Below, piece by piece: positions 1-8,526 of a stretch of DNA of 64,000 bases (the first letter of the stretch is position 1; every line of letters begins with the position of its first letter). The notes under the pieces were generated by a model. It saw only the letters and a list, made by a program, of their open reading frames with translations, made no database searches and was not told the origin of the DNA. The DNA lies in NCBI RefSeq assembly GCF_940807255.1, contig NZ_CALNWY010000014.1:1-64000 (forward strand). The letters run 5' to 3'. Source of the stretch: Mixta sp. Marseille-Q2659. GTDB lineage: Bacteria; Pseudomonadota; Gammaproteobacteria; Enterobacterales; Enterobacteriaceae. The translations under genes were made by a program, and so were the position numbers.

Positions 1-561
1 GATCTGAACTCTATTCTGTTTCTGCTAACGCCTGCGGAAAGCCCGGAGAAAATGGCGCATCTGGTGGCGATGCTGGCGCGCTTTGAACAGCATATTCAGG
101 ATGATTCACCGATGAGCGAGGTACTGCCGGTGCTGTACAGTAAACACGCCGAGCGCTATCGCGGCTACAGGCTGCGTCGTCTCTGTCAGGAGATGCACGA
201 TCTTTATGTAAGCTATGGCGTAAAAGATCTCCAGAAAGCGATGTTTCGTCAGTCTGGCCTGCCGCAGGTGCGTATGAACGCACAAGATGCGAATCAGGCA
301 TTTATTCGTGGCGATGTTGAGCTGGTTGCGATTGCGCAGGCGGAAGGAAGGATTGCCGCAGAGGGCGCGCTGCCTTATCCGCCCGGCGTGCTGTGCGTGG
401 TGCCTGGTGAAGTCTGGGGCGGGGCGGCATTACGTTATTTTCTGGCGCTGGAAGAGGGCATAAACCTGCTACCGGGTTTTTCACCAGAATTGCAGGGTGT
501 TTATACAGAAAAGGATGAGGAAGGGGTAAAACGGTTATATGGATATATCATTACAGACTGA
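1..561 (+). CDS. speC: Ornithine decarboxylase, constitutive (C-terminal part)
   Basis: PLP enzyme that decarboxylates ornithine to putrescine in the cytoplasm. Only the last 186 residues are in the window; the frame is open from base 1 and the first ATG (52) is internal. The C-terminal segment matches enterobacterial SpeC closely, including the runs LPYPPGVLCVVPGEVWGG and LLPGFSPELQGVY and the ending GYI. The PLP-binding lysine lies upstream of the window. A terminator follows 75 bases after the stop. In E. coli speC is followed by nupG and mltC; here nupG is missing and an accessory stretch takes its place. The identification is firm, because the similarity is to SpeC rather than to the inducible SpeF. 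Confidence 0.93.
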   Translation, partial: DLNSILFLLTPAESPEKMAHLVAMLARFEQHIQDDSPMSEVLPVLYSKHAERYRGYRLRRLCQEMHDLYVSYGVKDLQKAMFRQSGLPQVRMNAQDANQAFIRGDVELVAIAQAEGRIAAEGALPYPPGVLCVVPGEVWGGAALRYFLALEEGINLLPGFSPELQGVYTEKDEEGVKRLYGYIITD

Positions 562-636
562 GGGATTATCTTGACGGCCCTTAGTTAACTGTATGATAAT
601 TTTTAGATAAATTTTCCCTGGTGTTGGCCAAATGGC

Positions 637-666
637 AACCTGATCTAACTGGTCAGGTTTTTTTTT
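637..666 (+). terminator. Rho-independent terminator of speC
   Basis: Nine-base-pair hairpin AACCTGATC / GGTCAGGTT with loop TAACT, one G-U pair, followed by a run of T. It lies between speC and esaR and would end the speC transcript. Confidence 0.8.
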
Positions 667-734
667 GCTTAAAATTTAATCTTTGTCTTTTACTTTCATA
701 CACTTTACGATGTATGTAGCATGGTTGTAAGTTA

Positions 735-754
735 GACTTTAGTATAGGGCCCTG
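735..754 (+). promoter_or_regulatory. Possible degenerate lux/esa box upstream of esaR
   Basis: The 20-mer GACTTTAGTATAGGGCCCTG matches the esaR-box pattern as I remember it (CCTGTACTATAGTGCAGG core) at about 12 of 20 positions, with the central TATAG intact. It is centred about 58 bases before the esaR ATG and could also serve as a -10 region. EsaR-type proteins repress their own gene by binding such a site. The right half is poorly palindromic, so this is tentative. Confidence 0.35.
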
Positions 755-802
755 CGTTTGCGGGTAGATTAAGGACGATACAACGTTATTTTGAGGTTAT
801 GG

Positions 803-1540
803 ATGTCACTATTTTTTCCAGAAAATCAGGCAATCATCGACACCGCACAGCATTATTTTGACAGCAAACTAAGCCAGCTGGGTGATTTAAAATACGCCTA
901 TATGGTTCTGAATAAAAAGAACCCGGCTGACATGGTGATTATTTCCAACTATCCCAAAGAGTGGGTGGAAATATATAAAGAAAATAATTACCAGCAAATC
1001 GATCCGGTGGTAATTGCTGCGTTCACGCGCATCTCGCCTTATTCCTGGGACGAGAATATCACTATTAACAGCGAGCTGAACTTCTCCAAGATTTTTAATT
1101 TATCGAAAAATTATAAAATTGTTAATGGTCATACATTTGTTTTGCATGATTATTACAATAACCTGGCTTTGCTTTCTATTTTGATGAATGAAAATCGCGT
1201 AAGCGAGACGGAAGCGATCGTTGCGCAGCACGAAGACCAATTACAGATGCTATTGATCCAGGTGCATGAGAAAATTATCTCGCTGTATAAGGAAACAGAG
1301 GATAACGCGGCCAGTAAAAAGCAGGTGAGCAAAGATATGTTTTCACCGCGTGAGAATGAGATCCTTTACTGGGCCAGCGTTGGAAAGACTTATCAAGAAA
1401 TAGCGCTCATCCTGGGTATCAAAGTCAGTACCGTGAAGTTTCACATTGGTAACGTTGTTAAAAAACTGGGCGTCATGAACGCGAAACATGCCATCAGGAT
1501 GGGCATCGAATTACAGCTTATTAAACCGGCTGCGGGCTAG
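803..1540 (+). CDS. esaR: Quorum-sensing LuxR-family regulator, EsaR/EanR type
   Basis: AHL-responsive transcription factor of 245 residues. The N-terminal autoinducer-binding domain (about 15-165) carries the conserved W54, Y58, D67 and W82. A LuxR-type helix-turn-helix covers about 179-236, with the run SPRENEILYWASVGKTYQEI. EsaR-type proteins usually bind DNA without ligand and are released by AHL, acting mostly as repressors. I chose ATG 803 because it gives MSLFFPENQ, which aligns with the N-terminus of EsaR (MFSFFLENQ); a TTG start at 791 would add four residues. The gene is convergent with esaI and their 3' ends overlap by 20 bases, the arrangement known in Pantoea stewartii. Confidence 0.9.
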   Translation: MSLFFPENQAIIDTAQHYFDSKLSQLGDLKYAYMVLNKKNPADMVIISNYPKEWVEIYKENNYQQIDPVVIAAFTRISPYSWDENITINSELNFSKIFNLSKNYKIVNGHTFVLHDYYNNLALLSILMNENRVSETEAIVAQHEDQLQMLLIQVHEKIISLYKETEDNAASKKQVSKDMFSPRENEILYWASVGKTYQEIALILGIKVSTVKFHIGNVVKKLGVMNAKHAIRMGIELQLIKPAAG

Positions 1541-2171
1541 GCTGAAAATTCAGAGGCCATTTGGCTAACTTATTGTCATCAAAAAGTTTATCCTGGTTCG
1601 ATTTTTCAATCAGTATATCGCGGTTTTTATCGTCAATCGGTAAAAACACGATATATATTTTCTCTTTTTTCTCGGAAAGCGTCTGTTCTACAACTGAAAT
1701 TTCCCAACCAGAACGTTTTAATATACGTAGCATGGCATGGCTGACCAGCGTATATATTCCTTCATATTTGTAATGGCGCGCATAATTTACCATCGCCAGG
1801 AAAAGCATGCTGCTGACGGGATATTGATATAGCTCAGAAGAGCGAGCGCGTTCTTTATCAACAAAGAAACGGCTTGATTCAACATAATTACCTTCAGGCA
1901 GTTTGACATTATCAAACCAGGGTGCAAAGGTATGGCTGATCATATTTGGATGGCGCGTTTCGATAAATCGCACGCTGCATAATACGTTGTCGTTATGAAT
2001 ACCGAAAACGTATGTCGTGTTTTCATTGTCATATTCATCAAACTCCATACCATTGATGCAGTTAACAGCCCAGTCCAGCCGATCCTTGAAGGTTTCTTTT
2101 CTCAGGATAAATAGTTCATTTGACCTTTGCTCTGATAACTTTTGGTAGTTAATATCAAGAAAATTTATCAT
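1521..2171 (-). CDS. esaI: Acyl-homoserine-lactone synthase, EsaI/EanI type
   Basis: LuxI-family enzyme of 216 residues that makes N-acyl-homoserine lactone from SAM and acyl-ACP. All hallmark residues of the family are visible: R24, F28, W34, D45, D48, R68, E98 and R101 (run VESSRFFVDKERAR). The start at 2171 (MINFLDINYQ) fits EsaI length and alignment; an upstream in-frame ATG at 2297 would add 42 residues with no similarity. It is convergent with and overlaps esaR. The acyl chain cannot be read from sequence; EsaI relatives make 3-oxo-C6-HSL. Confidence 0.92.
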   Translation of the reverse strand: MINFLDINYQKLSEQRSNELFILRKETFKDRLDWAVNCINGMEFDEYDNENTTYVFGIHNDNVLCSVRFIETRHPNMISHTFAPWFDNVKLPEGNYVESSRFFVDKERARSSELYQYPVSSMLFLAMVNYARHYKYEGIYTLVSHAMLRILKRSGWEISVVEQTLSEKKEKIYIVFLPIDDKNRDILIEKSNQDKLFDDNKLAKWPLNFQPSPQPV

Positions 2172-2531
2172 GCTGACTCCATTTCGATGATGTTGTTTTG
2201 CATCTGAATTACAAAACTTGCGCCGGAACGGTATAACTATTCCGGTAAAATCCTGTTCTGATTTTCGCTTTTTCCGACGCGCTTGTACAGCATACATAAG
2301 AATGTGTTGTAAGTGAGAGATATTGATTTTAAAGAGAGGAGGCAGCGCACGCTTTGCGGCGGCGGGGCAATTTCAGAAGATAAAGGTGCAATATGCCTTG
2401 TCCAGTCATATATTAGCGCAGTAAAAAAGAGGGCGGCGGAAAACACTGTTTAAGAATTAACCTGGTCGTCAGCGGGTCATTAAAGGCTGCCAGAGGAAAT
2501 CATGCTCCGCAGCCAGCAGACTAAGCGTACG
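2172..2531. other. Intergenic region upstream of esaI
   Basis: About 360 bases between the start of esaI and the 3' end of the TetR gene. It must hold the esaI promoter on the minus strand. I see no lux-box palindrome, RNA gene or convincing ORF; the short minus-strand frames here are extensions without a recognisable start. Confidence 0.4.
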
Positions 2532-3188
2532 TTATTCTCCAGCCTGCGCATCTTCCCGCGCCTGGCGCACGATGGCTTTCGCGATCCAGCGCGCCACATC
2601 CTGTAAAGCATCGTCATCACAGCCCCAAATATCCTTCATCACCAGAAAGATCTCAGAGCCATATACCAGTGATAACGCATACAACACTTTTTGCAGCAGA
2701 TCGGGAGAAAGCTCGCTGCGCAATGGTTCAACAACGCGCTGCAGCGTTTGTTTACGGTTGCCGCGTACCAGCTTTTCTTTCACCAGCGGCAGATCGGTAG
2801 AACGGGTTTGCGCCCATTGCGTTAACGATAAATGGAGCGCGGCGCGCAGCGTGCCTTCATGTTGCAACATGCGCGGAAAAGCGAAGGCCAGCAGTTCATC
2901 GATGCGATCGCTAACATCCGGCTGGGTAGGCTGAAAATTTTTCATCGGACTAAGCGTTTCGGTCACGATTGCCGAAACCAGCGCGCTCTGGGTAGGAAAA
3001 TAACGATACGCCGTAGCACGCGATAGCTGAGCCGCCTGTGCCACTTCCGTAATGGAAGGAAAGCTGCCGCTATCAAACATTTTCATCGCTGTTTCAATTA
3101 ATAGTCTGCGCGTACGTGCGCGCGTGGACGTCATAGGCATACCCGCCTGGGTGTCCCTCTCAACCACTTTAACCCCTTGTTTACTCAA
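2532..3188 (-). CDS. TetR/AcrR-family transcriptional regulator
   Basis: Protein of 218 residues. The TetR helix-turn-helix is at about 25-75, seen as TRRLLIETAMKMFDSGSFPS, then ITEVAQAAQLSRATAYRYFP. The C-terminal half is helical and would bind a ligand, but gives no clue to what it is. The gene is divergent from the Tm-1-like operon starting at 3459, with 270 bases between, so it probably controls that operon and itself. ATG 3188 is taken as start; the in-frame Met codons at 17 and 19 are also possible, since the DNA-binding domain begins after them. Confidence 0.8.
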   Translation of the reverse strand: MSKQGVKVVERDTQAGMPMTSTRARTRRLLIETAMKMFDSGSFPSITEVAQAAQLSRATAYRYFPTQSALVSAIVTETLSPMKNFQPTQPDVSDRIDELLAFAFPRMLQHEGTLRAALHLSLTQWAQTRSTDLPLVKEKLVRGNRKQTLQRVVEPLRSELSPDLLQKVLYALSLVYGSEIFLVMKDIWGCDDDALQDVARWIAKAIVRQAREDAQAGE

Positions 3189-3458
3189 AATTGGACCGGA
3201 AGCCTGGTGTTTCGCCTGTCGCCGTTGGCACTATAGCAGAACTGGTAACATTATCAGCGAACAATTCGTTCTGTTTAATCATCAGTTTTTTCTCATTATT
3301 ACTGAGACCGGCATTTCATTCGCTTGATTTAACAATCATGACGATGATACTGTTGTCTCGAACGGACAGTTTCTCATCCGCTTATCTGTAATATTTTGGT
3401 TTTTATTTCAGTTTTATCAAGTCTTTATTGGCTTTTATAACAGGAACGTTTAACGGAA

Positions 3459-4678
3459 ATGAAAGAAGAAACCGGTTACATCTATATTGCTGCTACGGCG
3501 GATACTAAAGGAAGGGAACTGTTTTACGTTCGCGATTTGATTAGGAAAACTGGTTTGCCTGTGCGCACGGTTGATCTGTCAACACAAGGACTTAGCGCGA
3601 ATTCTGCAGCAGATGTGAAGCCAGATGAAATTGCGGCTTTTCATCCAGAAGGAGCCGACGCGGTTTTCTGCGGCGATCGCGGACGCGCCATTGCGGCGAT
3701 GTCGCTCGCTTTTCAGAATTACCTTAAACACGGCAGGATGTCGCCGGCATCCTTGGGTTAGGCGGTTCTGGCGGCACGGCGGTGATTACGCCAGCGATGC
3801 AGGATTTACCGGTCGGCGTGCCAAAAGTGATGGTCTCGACGATGGCCTCCGGCGATATTGCCGGCTATATCGGCGCCAGCGACATCAGCATGCTCTACTC
3901 CGTTACCGATGTGGCGGGCCTTAATCGCATTTCACGCCAGGTGCTGGGAAATGCCGCCCACCAGATTGCGGGCGCAGTGCTGTTTCAGCCGGAAGCCTGC
4001 CCTGACGACAAGCCCGCGCTGGGCTTGACCATGTTTGGCGTTACCACGCCCTGTATTCAGGCGGTAAGCCAACAGCTGGAGAATGAATTCGATTGTCTGG
4101 TTTTTCACGCGACCGGTAGCGGCGGCATGGCGATGGAAAAACTGGCGGATAGCGGCATGCTGGCGGGCGTGCTGGATCTGACGACGACAGAAGTTTGCGA
4201 TCTGTTGGCTGGCGGCGTACTGGCCTGCGGCGAAACGCGCTTTGATGCGATTGCCCGCTCACAAATACCTTATGTTGTTTCCTGCGGCGCGCTGGATATG
4301 GTCAATTTCGGCCATCCGTCGAGCGTGCCGGAAAAATATGCGGACCGGCTGTTTTATCATCACAACGCCCAGGTCACGCTAATGCGCACCACACCAGGCG
4401 AAAACCGCGCGATGGCGAAGTGGATTGCCGCCAAGCTTAATCGCTGCGAAGGGGAGGTTCGGTTCCTGATTCCAGAGGGCGGTTTTTCCGCACTCGACGC
4501 GCCGGGGATGCCATTCTGGTCTCCTGAAGCGAATGAAGCGTTTATCGCTACGCTGGAAGCAGAACTGATTCCTACCGAAAAAAGAAAAATAATACGATTA
4601 CCTTATAACATTAATGATGCAAAGTTTGCTGACGCTGCAGTCGAGGCGTTTCGTACTATCAACACCAGGGAGTTCTAA
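3459..4678 (+). pseudogene. Tm-1-like ATP-binding (UPF0261) protein, frameshifted
   Basis: The first part (3459-3761) starts MKEETGYIYIAATADTKGRE, typical of the Tm-1-like/UPF0261 family, but runs into a stop after GRMSPASLG. The other part (about 3739-4678) continues in a different frame: [19 protein letters not shown] and onward to [18 protein letters not shown]. Adding one base in the GG at 3736-3737 (AGGAT to AGGGAT) restores one frame of about 406 residues, normal for the family, so this is a single-base deletion. Family members bind nucleotide; their substrate is not known to me. The downstream TIM-barrel gene starts two bases after the stop and the pair is a conserved operon. Either a real lesion or a sequencing error. 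Confidence 0.85.
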
Positions 4679-4680
4679 TC

Positions 4681-5511
4681 ATGCCTGCGTTAAACCGACA
4701 GGAATTGCTGGCGAAGTTTCGCGCGATGATCGACCGGCGTGAGCCCATCATCGGCGGCGGAGCGGGAACCGGGCTGTCCGCTAAATGCGAAGAGGCTGGC
4801 GGTATCGATCTGATCGTTATTTATAATTCAGGCCGCTACCGCATGGCAGGCCGTGGCTCGTTGGCCGGGCTGCTGGCTTACGGTAACGCCAATGAGATCG
4901 TCGTTGAGATGGCGAAAGAGGTGCTGCCGGTAGTAAAACAGACGCCGGTGCTGGCTGGCGTGAACGGCACCGATCCTTTCTGCCAGTTTGATAAATTTCT
5001 TGATGACTTAAAGGCGCTCGGCTTTTCCGGCGTACAAAACTTTCCGACGGTTGGCCTGATTGATGGTAATTTCCGCGCTAATCTGGAAGAGACCGGCATG
5101 GGATACGGGCTGGAAGTGGAATTGATCCGCCTGGCGCACCAGAAAGATATGCTGACCACGCCGTATGTTTTTAGCGAACAGGATGCTGTCGCGATGACCG
5201 AGGCGGGCGCGGATATTATCGTACCGCATATGGGATTAACCACCGGCGGCAATATCGGCGCGGAAACCGCATTGAAGCTGGAGGATTGCGTACCGCTAAT
5301 TAACGCCTGGGCACAGGCGGCCAAAGCGGTACGCGAAGATATTATTGTATTGTGTCACGGCGGCCCTATCTCCACGCCGGAAGATGCACAGTTTATTATG
5401 GATAATTGCCCGCTGTGCGACGGCTTTTACGGCGCCAGCTCGATGGAACGTTTACCTACAGAAGTCGCTTTAACCAATACAACGAAGCAGTTTAAAAATA
5501 TTCAGCGTTAA
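4681..5511 (+). CDS. TIM-barrel protein, phosphoenolpyruvate hydrolase family
   Basis: Protein of 276 residues that matches the PEP_hydrolase/TIM-barrel signal-transduction family found next to UPF0261 genes. Visible features are an N-terminal glycine-rich run [19 protein letters not shown], the stretch [10 protein letters not shown] and a C-terminal [17 protein letters not shown] followed by [16 protein letters not shown]. It begins two bases after the upstream gene and shares its transcript. In tomato the Tm-1 resistance protein carries both domains in one chain, so the two bacterial proteins probably work together. The actual reaction is unproven. The gene itself is intact. Confidence 0.85.
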   Translation: MPALNRQELLAKFRAMIDRREPIIGGGAGTGLSAKCEEAGGIDLIVIYNSGRYRMAGRGSLAGLLAYGNANEIVVEMAKEVLPVVKQTPVLAGVNGTDPFCQFDKFLDDLKALGFSGVQNFPTVGLIDGNFRANLEETGMGYGLEVELIRLAHQKDMLTTPYVFSEQDAVAMTEAGADIIVPHMGLTTGGNIGAETALKLEDCVPLINAWAQAAKAVREDIIVLCHGGPISTPEDAQFIMDNCPLCDGFYGASSMERLPTEVALTNTTKQFKNIQR

Positions 5512-5580
5512 TTTTTAGCGCCAACACCAGGGCCTTAAATACTTCCTTTAGTCAACATGCTGTTGCGCTAACGGAAGAGC

Positions 5581-5615
5581 AAAAAGGGTAGCCGAGCGAT
5601 CGGCTACCCTTTTTT
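5581..5615. terminator. Bidirectional terminator
   Basis: Perfect 15-bp hairpin (5581-5595 with 5600-5614), loop GCGA, with A on the left and T on the right, so it works on both strands. It closes the Tm-1 operon on the + strand and the TpsB remnant on the - strand, whose stop codon abuts it. Confidence 0.9.
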
Positions 5616-6067
5616 AATATTCCCACTGCACGTTAAAGCCGAGCGTTAAATTATCGGTTTGATAATGATGAGGCTTATAAAGCGGCACACCGGCAAACAG
5701 ATGATAGCCCGCGCCTCAGCGTTCGCCGCGGACGCCTATAACGCCGCCAGCCATATGTTTGCCCGGTTCGCTGTTATCGGCGCAGCTAATAAGTTGGCCG
5801 TAATCAACGCCCGCATAGAGCTGATGCTGCCACTGCGGCAAATTCAGATTAACCGTGTTGCTCAGGAACCAGCCGCTATTTTGCCGGTCAGGCTATTTTC
5901 GCCATCGAAACCGCGAACGCTCCAGCGGTTACCGATGCTGAACTGATCCTGGTAATCAGCTTATCTGGCGAATATTGCAGCAGATAGCTCAGCTGTAAAC
6001 CGCCCAGTTCGAAAGAAATACAGGCCTGAAGATCAAAATAGTAATAATCTGACAGCTCGCCGGTTAA

Positions 6068-6077
6068 GGGCTGGCTG
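6068..6077. repeat. Left copy of IS1 target-site duplication
   Basis: GGGCTGGCTG directly precedes the left IS1 end and is repeated at 6846-6855. IS1 usually duplicates 8-10 bases. Confidence 0.85.
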
Positions 6078-6132
6078 GGTAATGCTGCCAACTTACTGAT
6101 TTGGTGTATGATGGTGATTTTAAGGTGCTTGC

Positions 6133-6408
6133 GTGGCTTCCATTTCCATCAGATGTCCTTCCTGCTCCGCTACTGAAGGCGTGGTGCGTAACGGCAAAAG
6201 CACTGCCGGACATCAGCGCTATCTCTGCTCTCATTGCCGTAAAACATGGCAACTACAGTTCACTTACACCGCCTCTCAGCCCGGTACGCACCAGAAAATC
6301 ATTGATATGGCCATGAATGGCGTCGGATGTCGCGCCAGTGCACGCATTATGGGCGTTGGCCTCAACACGGTTTTACGTCACTTAAAAAACTCAGGCCGCA
6401 GTCGGTAA
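6133..6408 (+). CDS. insA: IS1 protein InsA
   Basis: Protein of 91 residues with a zinc-finger-like N-terminus (C9, C12, C31, C34 in [12 protein letters not shown] and [10 protein letters not shown]) and a helix-turn-helix. InsA alone binds the IS1 ends and represses; it also forms the N-terminal part of the transposase after a -1 frameshift at A6C (6384-6390). ORF and motif agree with E. coli IS1. Confidence 0.94.
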   Translation: MASISIRCPSCSATEGVVRNGKSTAGHQRYLCSHCRKTWQLQFTYTASQPGTHQKIIDMAMNGVGCRASARIMGVGLNTVLRHLKNSGRSR

Positions 6409-6830
6409 CCTCGCGCATACAACCGGGCAGTGATGTGATTGTCTGCGCTGAAATGGACGAACAGTGGGGCTACGTCGGTGCTAAATCACGTCAGCGCTGG
6501 CTGTTTTACGCGTATGACAGGATACGGAGGACGGTTGTGGCGCACGTCTTCGGTGAACGCACTCTGGCCACACTGGAGCGTCTTCTGAGCCTGCTGTCGG
6601 CCTTTGAGGTCGTGGTATGGATGACGGATGGCTGGCCGCTGTACGAATCACGCCTGAAGGGAAAGCTGCACGTTATCAGCAAGCGTTACACTCAGCGCAT
6701 TGAGCGACATAACCTGAATCTGAGACAACATCTGGCAAGGCTGGGACGGAAGTCACTGTCGTTCTCAAAATCGGTGGAGCTGCATGACAAGGTCATCGGG
6801 CATTATCTGAACATAAAACACTATCAGTAA
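6327..6830 (+). CDS. insB: IS1 transposase InsB (expressed as InsAB' by -1 frameshift)
   Basis: Catalytic DDE part of the IS1 transposase, 167 residues, with runs [38 protein letters not shown] and [17 protein letters not shown]. It overlaps insA and is normally made as an InsA-InsB' fusion when ribosomes slip on AAAAAAC at 6384-6390. The ORF is intact, so the element may be active. Confidence 0.94.
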   Translation: MSRQCTHYGRWPQHGFTSLKKLRPQSVTSRIQPGSDVIVCAEMDEQWGYVGAKSRQRWLFYAYDRIRRTVVAHVFGERTLATLERLLSLLSAFEVVVWMTDGWPLYESRLKGKLHVISKRYTQRIERHNLNLRQHLARLGRKSLSFSKSVELHDKVIGHYLNIKHYQ

Positions 6831-6845
6831 GTTGGAGTCATTACC

Positions 6846-6855
6846 GGGCTGGCTG
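6846..6855. repeat. Right copy of IS1 target-site duplication
   Basis: GGGCTGGCTG, identical to 6068-6077, directly follows the right IS1 end. Confidence 0.85.
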
Positions 6856-7087
6856 TAGCTGTTTTTGCTGGCGTATAAATTAAGCGATCAGTAGCCGTAA
6901 GGGATTAAATACCAGAACGCGTGGTTACGGCTGCCACGTTTTTCTTTATATTCCAGCGTTTGGCCATATGAAAAATAGAACAGGTCATTCAGTGAGGTCG
7001 GGTTATCGAGATACAACGCCGCGCCGGAGAATAGAGAAATTAACTGTAGGGAAGAATCGTATTTCAGCCATATTTCAGGCAGGCAAG

Positions 7088-7113
7088 AAAAAAGCCAGCC
7101 GGAGAGGCTGGCC
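7088..7113 (-). terminator. Terminator downstream of mltC
   Basis: On the minus strand a GCCAGCC/GGCTGGC stem with a five-base loop is followed by six T. It ends the mutY-yggX-mltC transcript and marks the border to the TpsB remnant. Confidence 0.85.
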
Positions 7114-7125
7114 TGGGAAACATGA

Positions 7126-8205
7126 TTAAAAGCGATGATAACTGCGCTGGGCGTTATTAACTTTATACAGATAGCGACGTGATTCGGCGGAAGGATGCCG
7201 CTTCGTCAGCGTGTCATAAACTTCGCTCGGCGACATGGCGTTAATCTGGGCGAAAGCCCGATCTTTATCGCTGGAGAAAACGCGCAACACGCTGCCTGCG
7301 CCGCCGTTGTAGGCGGTTATTACCGCATAACGACGCGAAACCGGGTTAGCAATGCCGCTCAGATAGTTATCCTGCAAAATCGACAGGTAGGCGGTGCCGG
7401 TATCGATATTGTTCTCAGGATCGAACAGATAGCTGCGGCTCGGTTTGCCCCATTTTCCTTTCATCCTGAATACGTCGAGGCCTGCGGAATGCTGAACCAC
7501 CTGCATCAGCCCCAGCGCGTCGGAATGGCTGACGGCATAGGGGTTAAAGCTCGACTCAATCTGCATAATCGCCAGGATCAGCGACGCATCGACGTTATAT
7601 TTCTCTGCGGCCTTACGCACGATAGGCAAATATTTATGGGCGCGCTTGTCGAGATGGTTCGGCACCATCGGGATGGTCACCGACCAGATCACATGCAGAC
7701 CCGAAACGCGGCGCTGCAGCTTATTCTGGATCAGGTAGTCAGCAAAGCTGGCGGCACGTCCCTGCCAGCGGATAGGCTGGCCGGTGTTATCCAGCACCTG
7801 GCCATAGAGCAGCGGCTCCTTGCTCAGCTGCACATCGTTGGCGTCCGAATAGAGATCGACGTTGCCCGGATCCTCACCGATCAGCAAGGTGGTAATAATC
7901 GCCTGACGCAGGCTGGCGGTCGGATCGGTGCCTGAAATGGTCTCAATGGTGATTGAGCCCTTTTCAAAGTTGATATGGCTGCGGGTGTAATAGCTGTCGC
8001 TGTACTTAACGTAGTCTTTTGGACCCGCGATCAGGACTTCATTGATACCCCAGATATTCTCGATGTTATGAGCAAACTGGCCCATCAAAATGTCAAAGCC
8101 GTTGGTATCTTTTACCCATTCCTCATGAAAAACTTCTTTTTTACTTCCTGAACAGGAAACCAACAGCGGCGCTATCACTAGCAAGGCAATAAATTTTTTT
8201 TTCAT
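7126..8205 (-). CDS. mltC: Membrane-bound lytic murein transglycosylase C
   Basis: Outer-membrane lipoprotein of 359 residues that cleaves peptidoglycan glycan strands with formation of 1,6-anhydromuramic acid. A short signal peptide ends in a lipobox (LLVSC, Cys18). The N-terminal DUF3393-like domain is followed by the SLT domain; catalytic Glu217 sits in [14 protein letters not shown], and the AYNGG motif follows. Length and motifs match E. coli MltC. It is the last gene of the mutY-yggX-mltC unit, 48 bases after yggX, and is followed by a terminator. Confidence 0.97.
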   Translation of the reverse strand: MKKKFIALLVIAPLLVSCSGSKKEVFHEEWVKDTNGFDILMGQFAHNIENIWGINEVLIAGPKDYVKYSDSYYTRSHINFEKGSITIETISGTDPTASLRQAIITTLLIGEDPGNVDLYSDANDVQLSKEPLLYGQVLDNTGQPIRWQGRAASFADYLIQNKLQRRVSGLHVIWSVTIPMVPNHLDKRAHKYLPIVRKAAEKYNVDASLILAIMQIESSFNPYAVSHSDALGLMQVVQHSAGLDVFRMKGKWGKPSRSYLFDPENNIDTGTAYLSILQDNYLSGIANPVSRRYAVITAYNGGAGSVLRVFSSDKDRAFAQINAMSPSEVYDTLTKRHPSAESRRYLYKVNNAQRSYHRF

Positions 8206-8253
8206 CGTATCTGTGCTGAACCCAAAACAGGGGCCTCAAGTGAGGCCCAAATG

Positions 8254-8526
8254 TTATTTCTCTGGTGGGGTATAACCTTCGATGTGGACATCTTTGCCTT
8301 CGAACAGGAAATTAACCATCTCCTTCTCCAGCACTTTGCGATCTTCCGGGTTCATCATGTTGAGCTTTTTCTCGTTAATCAACATGGTCTGTTTGCTCAT
8401 CCACTGTGACCAGGCTTCTTTCGAGATCTCATTGTAGATGCGTTTGCCCAGTTCGCCTGGGTAGAGCTGAAAGTCCTGGCCTTCAGCTTCGCGTTGCAGA
8501 AATGTACAGAAAATTGTGCGGCTCAT
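8254..8526 (-). CDS. yggX: Probable Fe(2+)-trafficking protein YggX
   Basis: Small cytoplasmic protein of 90 residues linked to iron handling and protection of Fe-S clusters from oxidation. The N-terminal [20 protein letters not shown] with Cys7 is typical of the family. Its start codon overlaps the mutY stop by one base (TAATG), so translation is coupled. The neighbouring MutY contains a 4Fe-4S cluster, which fits the pairing. Confidence 0.97.
   Translation of the reverse strand: MSRTIFCTFLQREAEGQDFQLYPGELGKRIYNEISKEAWSQWMSKQTMLINEKKLNMMNPEDRKVLEKEMVNFLFEGKDVHIEGYTPPEK

Larger units (their letters stand above)
6078..6845 (+). mobile_element. IS1-family insertion sequence, complete (768 bp)
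   Basis: The ends read GGTAATGCTGCCAACTTACT on the left and, inverted, GGTAATGACTCCAACTTACT on the right, the known IS1 terminal repeats. The length is exactly 768 bp, the canonical IS1 size, and a 10-bp duplication flanks it. It contains insA and insB with the A6C slippage site. It is inserted into the TpsB remnant; since the target duplication is intact and the ORFs are clean, the insertion looks recent relative to the decay of its host gene. Confidence 0.96.
5615..7087 (-). pseudogene. Remnant of a TpsB/ShlB-type outer-membrane secretion protein, split by IS1
   Basis: Reading the minus strand outside the IS1 gives C-terminal pieces of a two-partner-secretion transporter (ShlB/HecB/FhaC family). 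First comes NPTSLNDLFYFSYGQTLEYK, then SRNHAFWYLIPYGY and a TGA where W is expected (about 6891-6893), then SLNLYASKNSYSQP. After the IS1 follow FELGGLQLSYLLQYSPDK, GNRWSVRGFDGENSLTG, LYAGVDYGQ and, at the end, NLTLGFNVQWEY plus TAA. Several stops and frame changes break it, and the N-terminal half (POTRA region) is absent. No TpsA exoprotein gene is nearby. It is a dead gene left from an earlier secretion locus. Confidence 0.8.

Noticed and set aside
2237..2446. Minus-strand ORF upstream of esaI
   Set aside because: No similarity, no ribosome-binding site, in the esaI promoter region.
3340..3376. Possible TetR operator (TGTC...GACA) between TetR and Tm-1 genes
   Set aside because: Only the outer four bases pair; not convincing as an operator.
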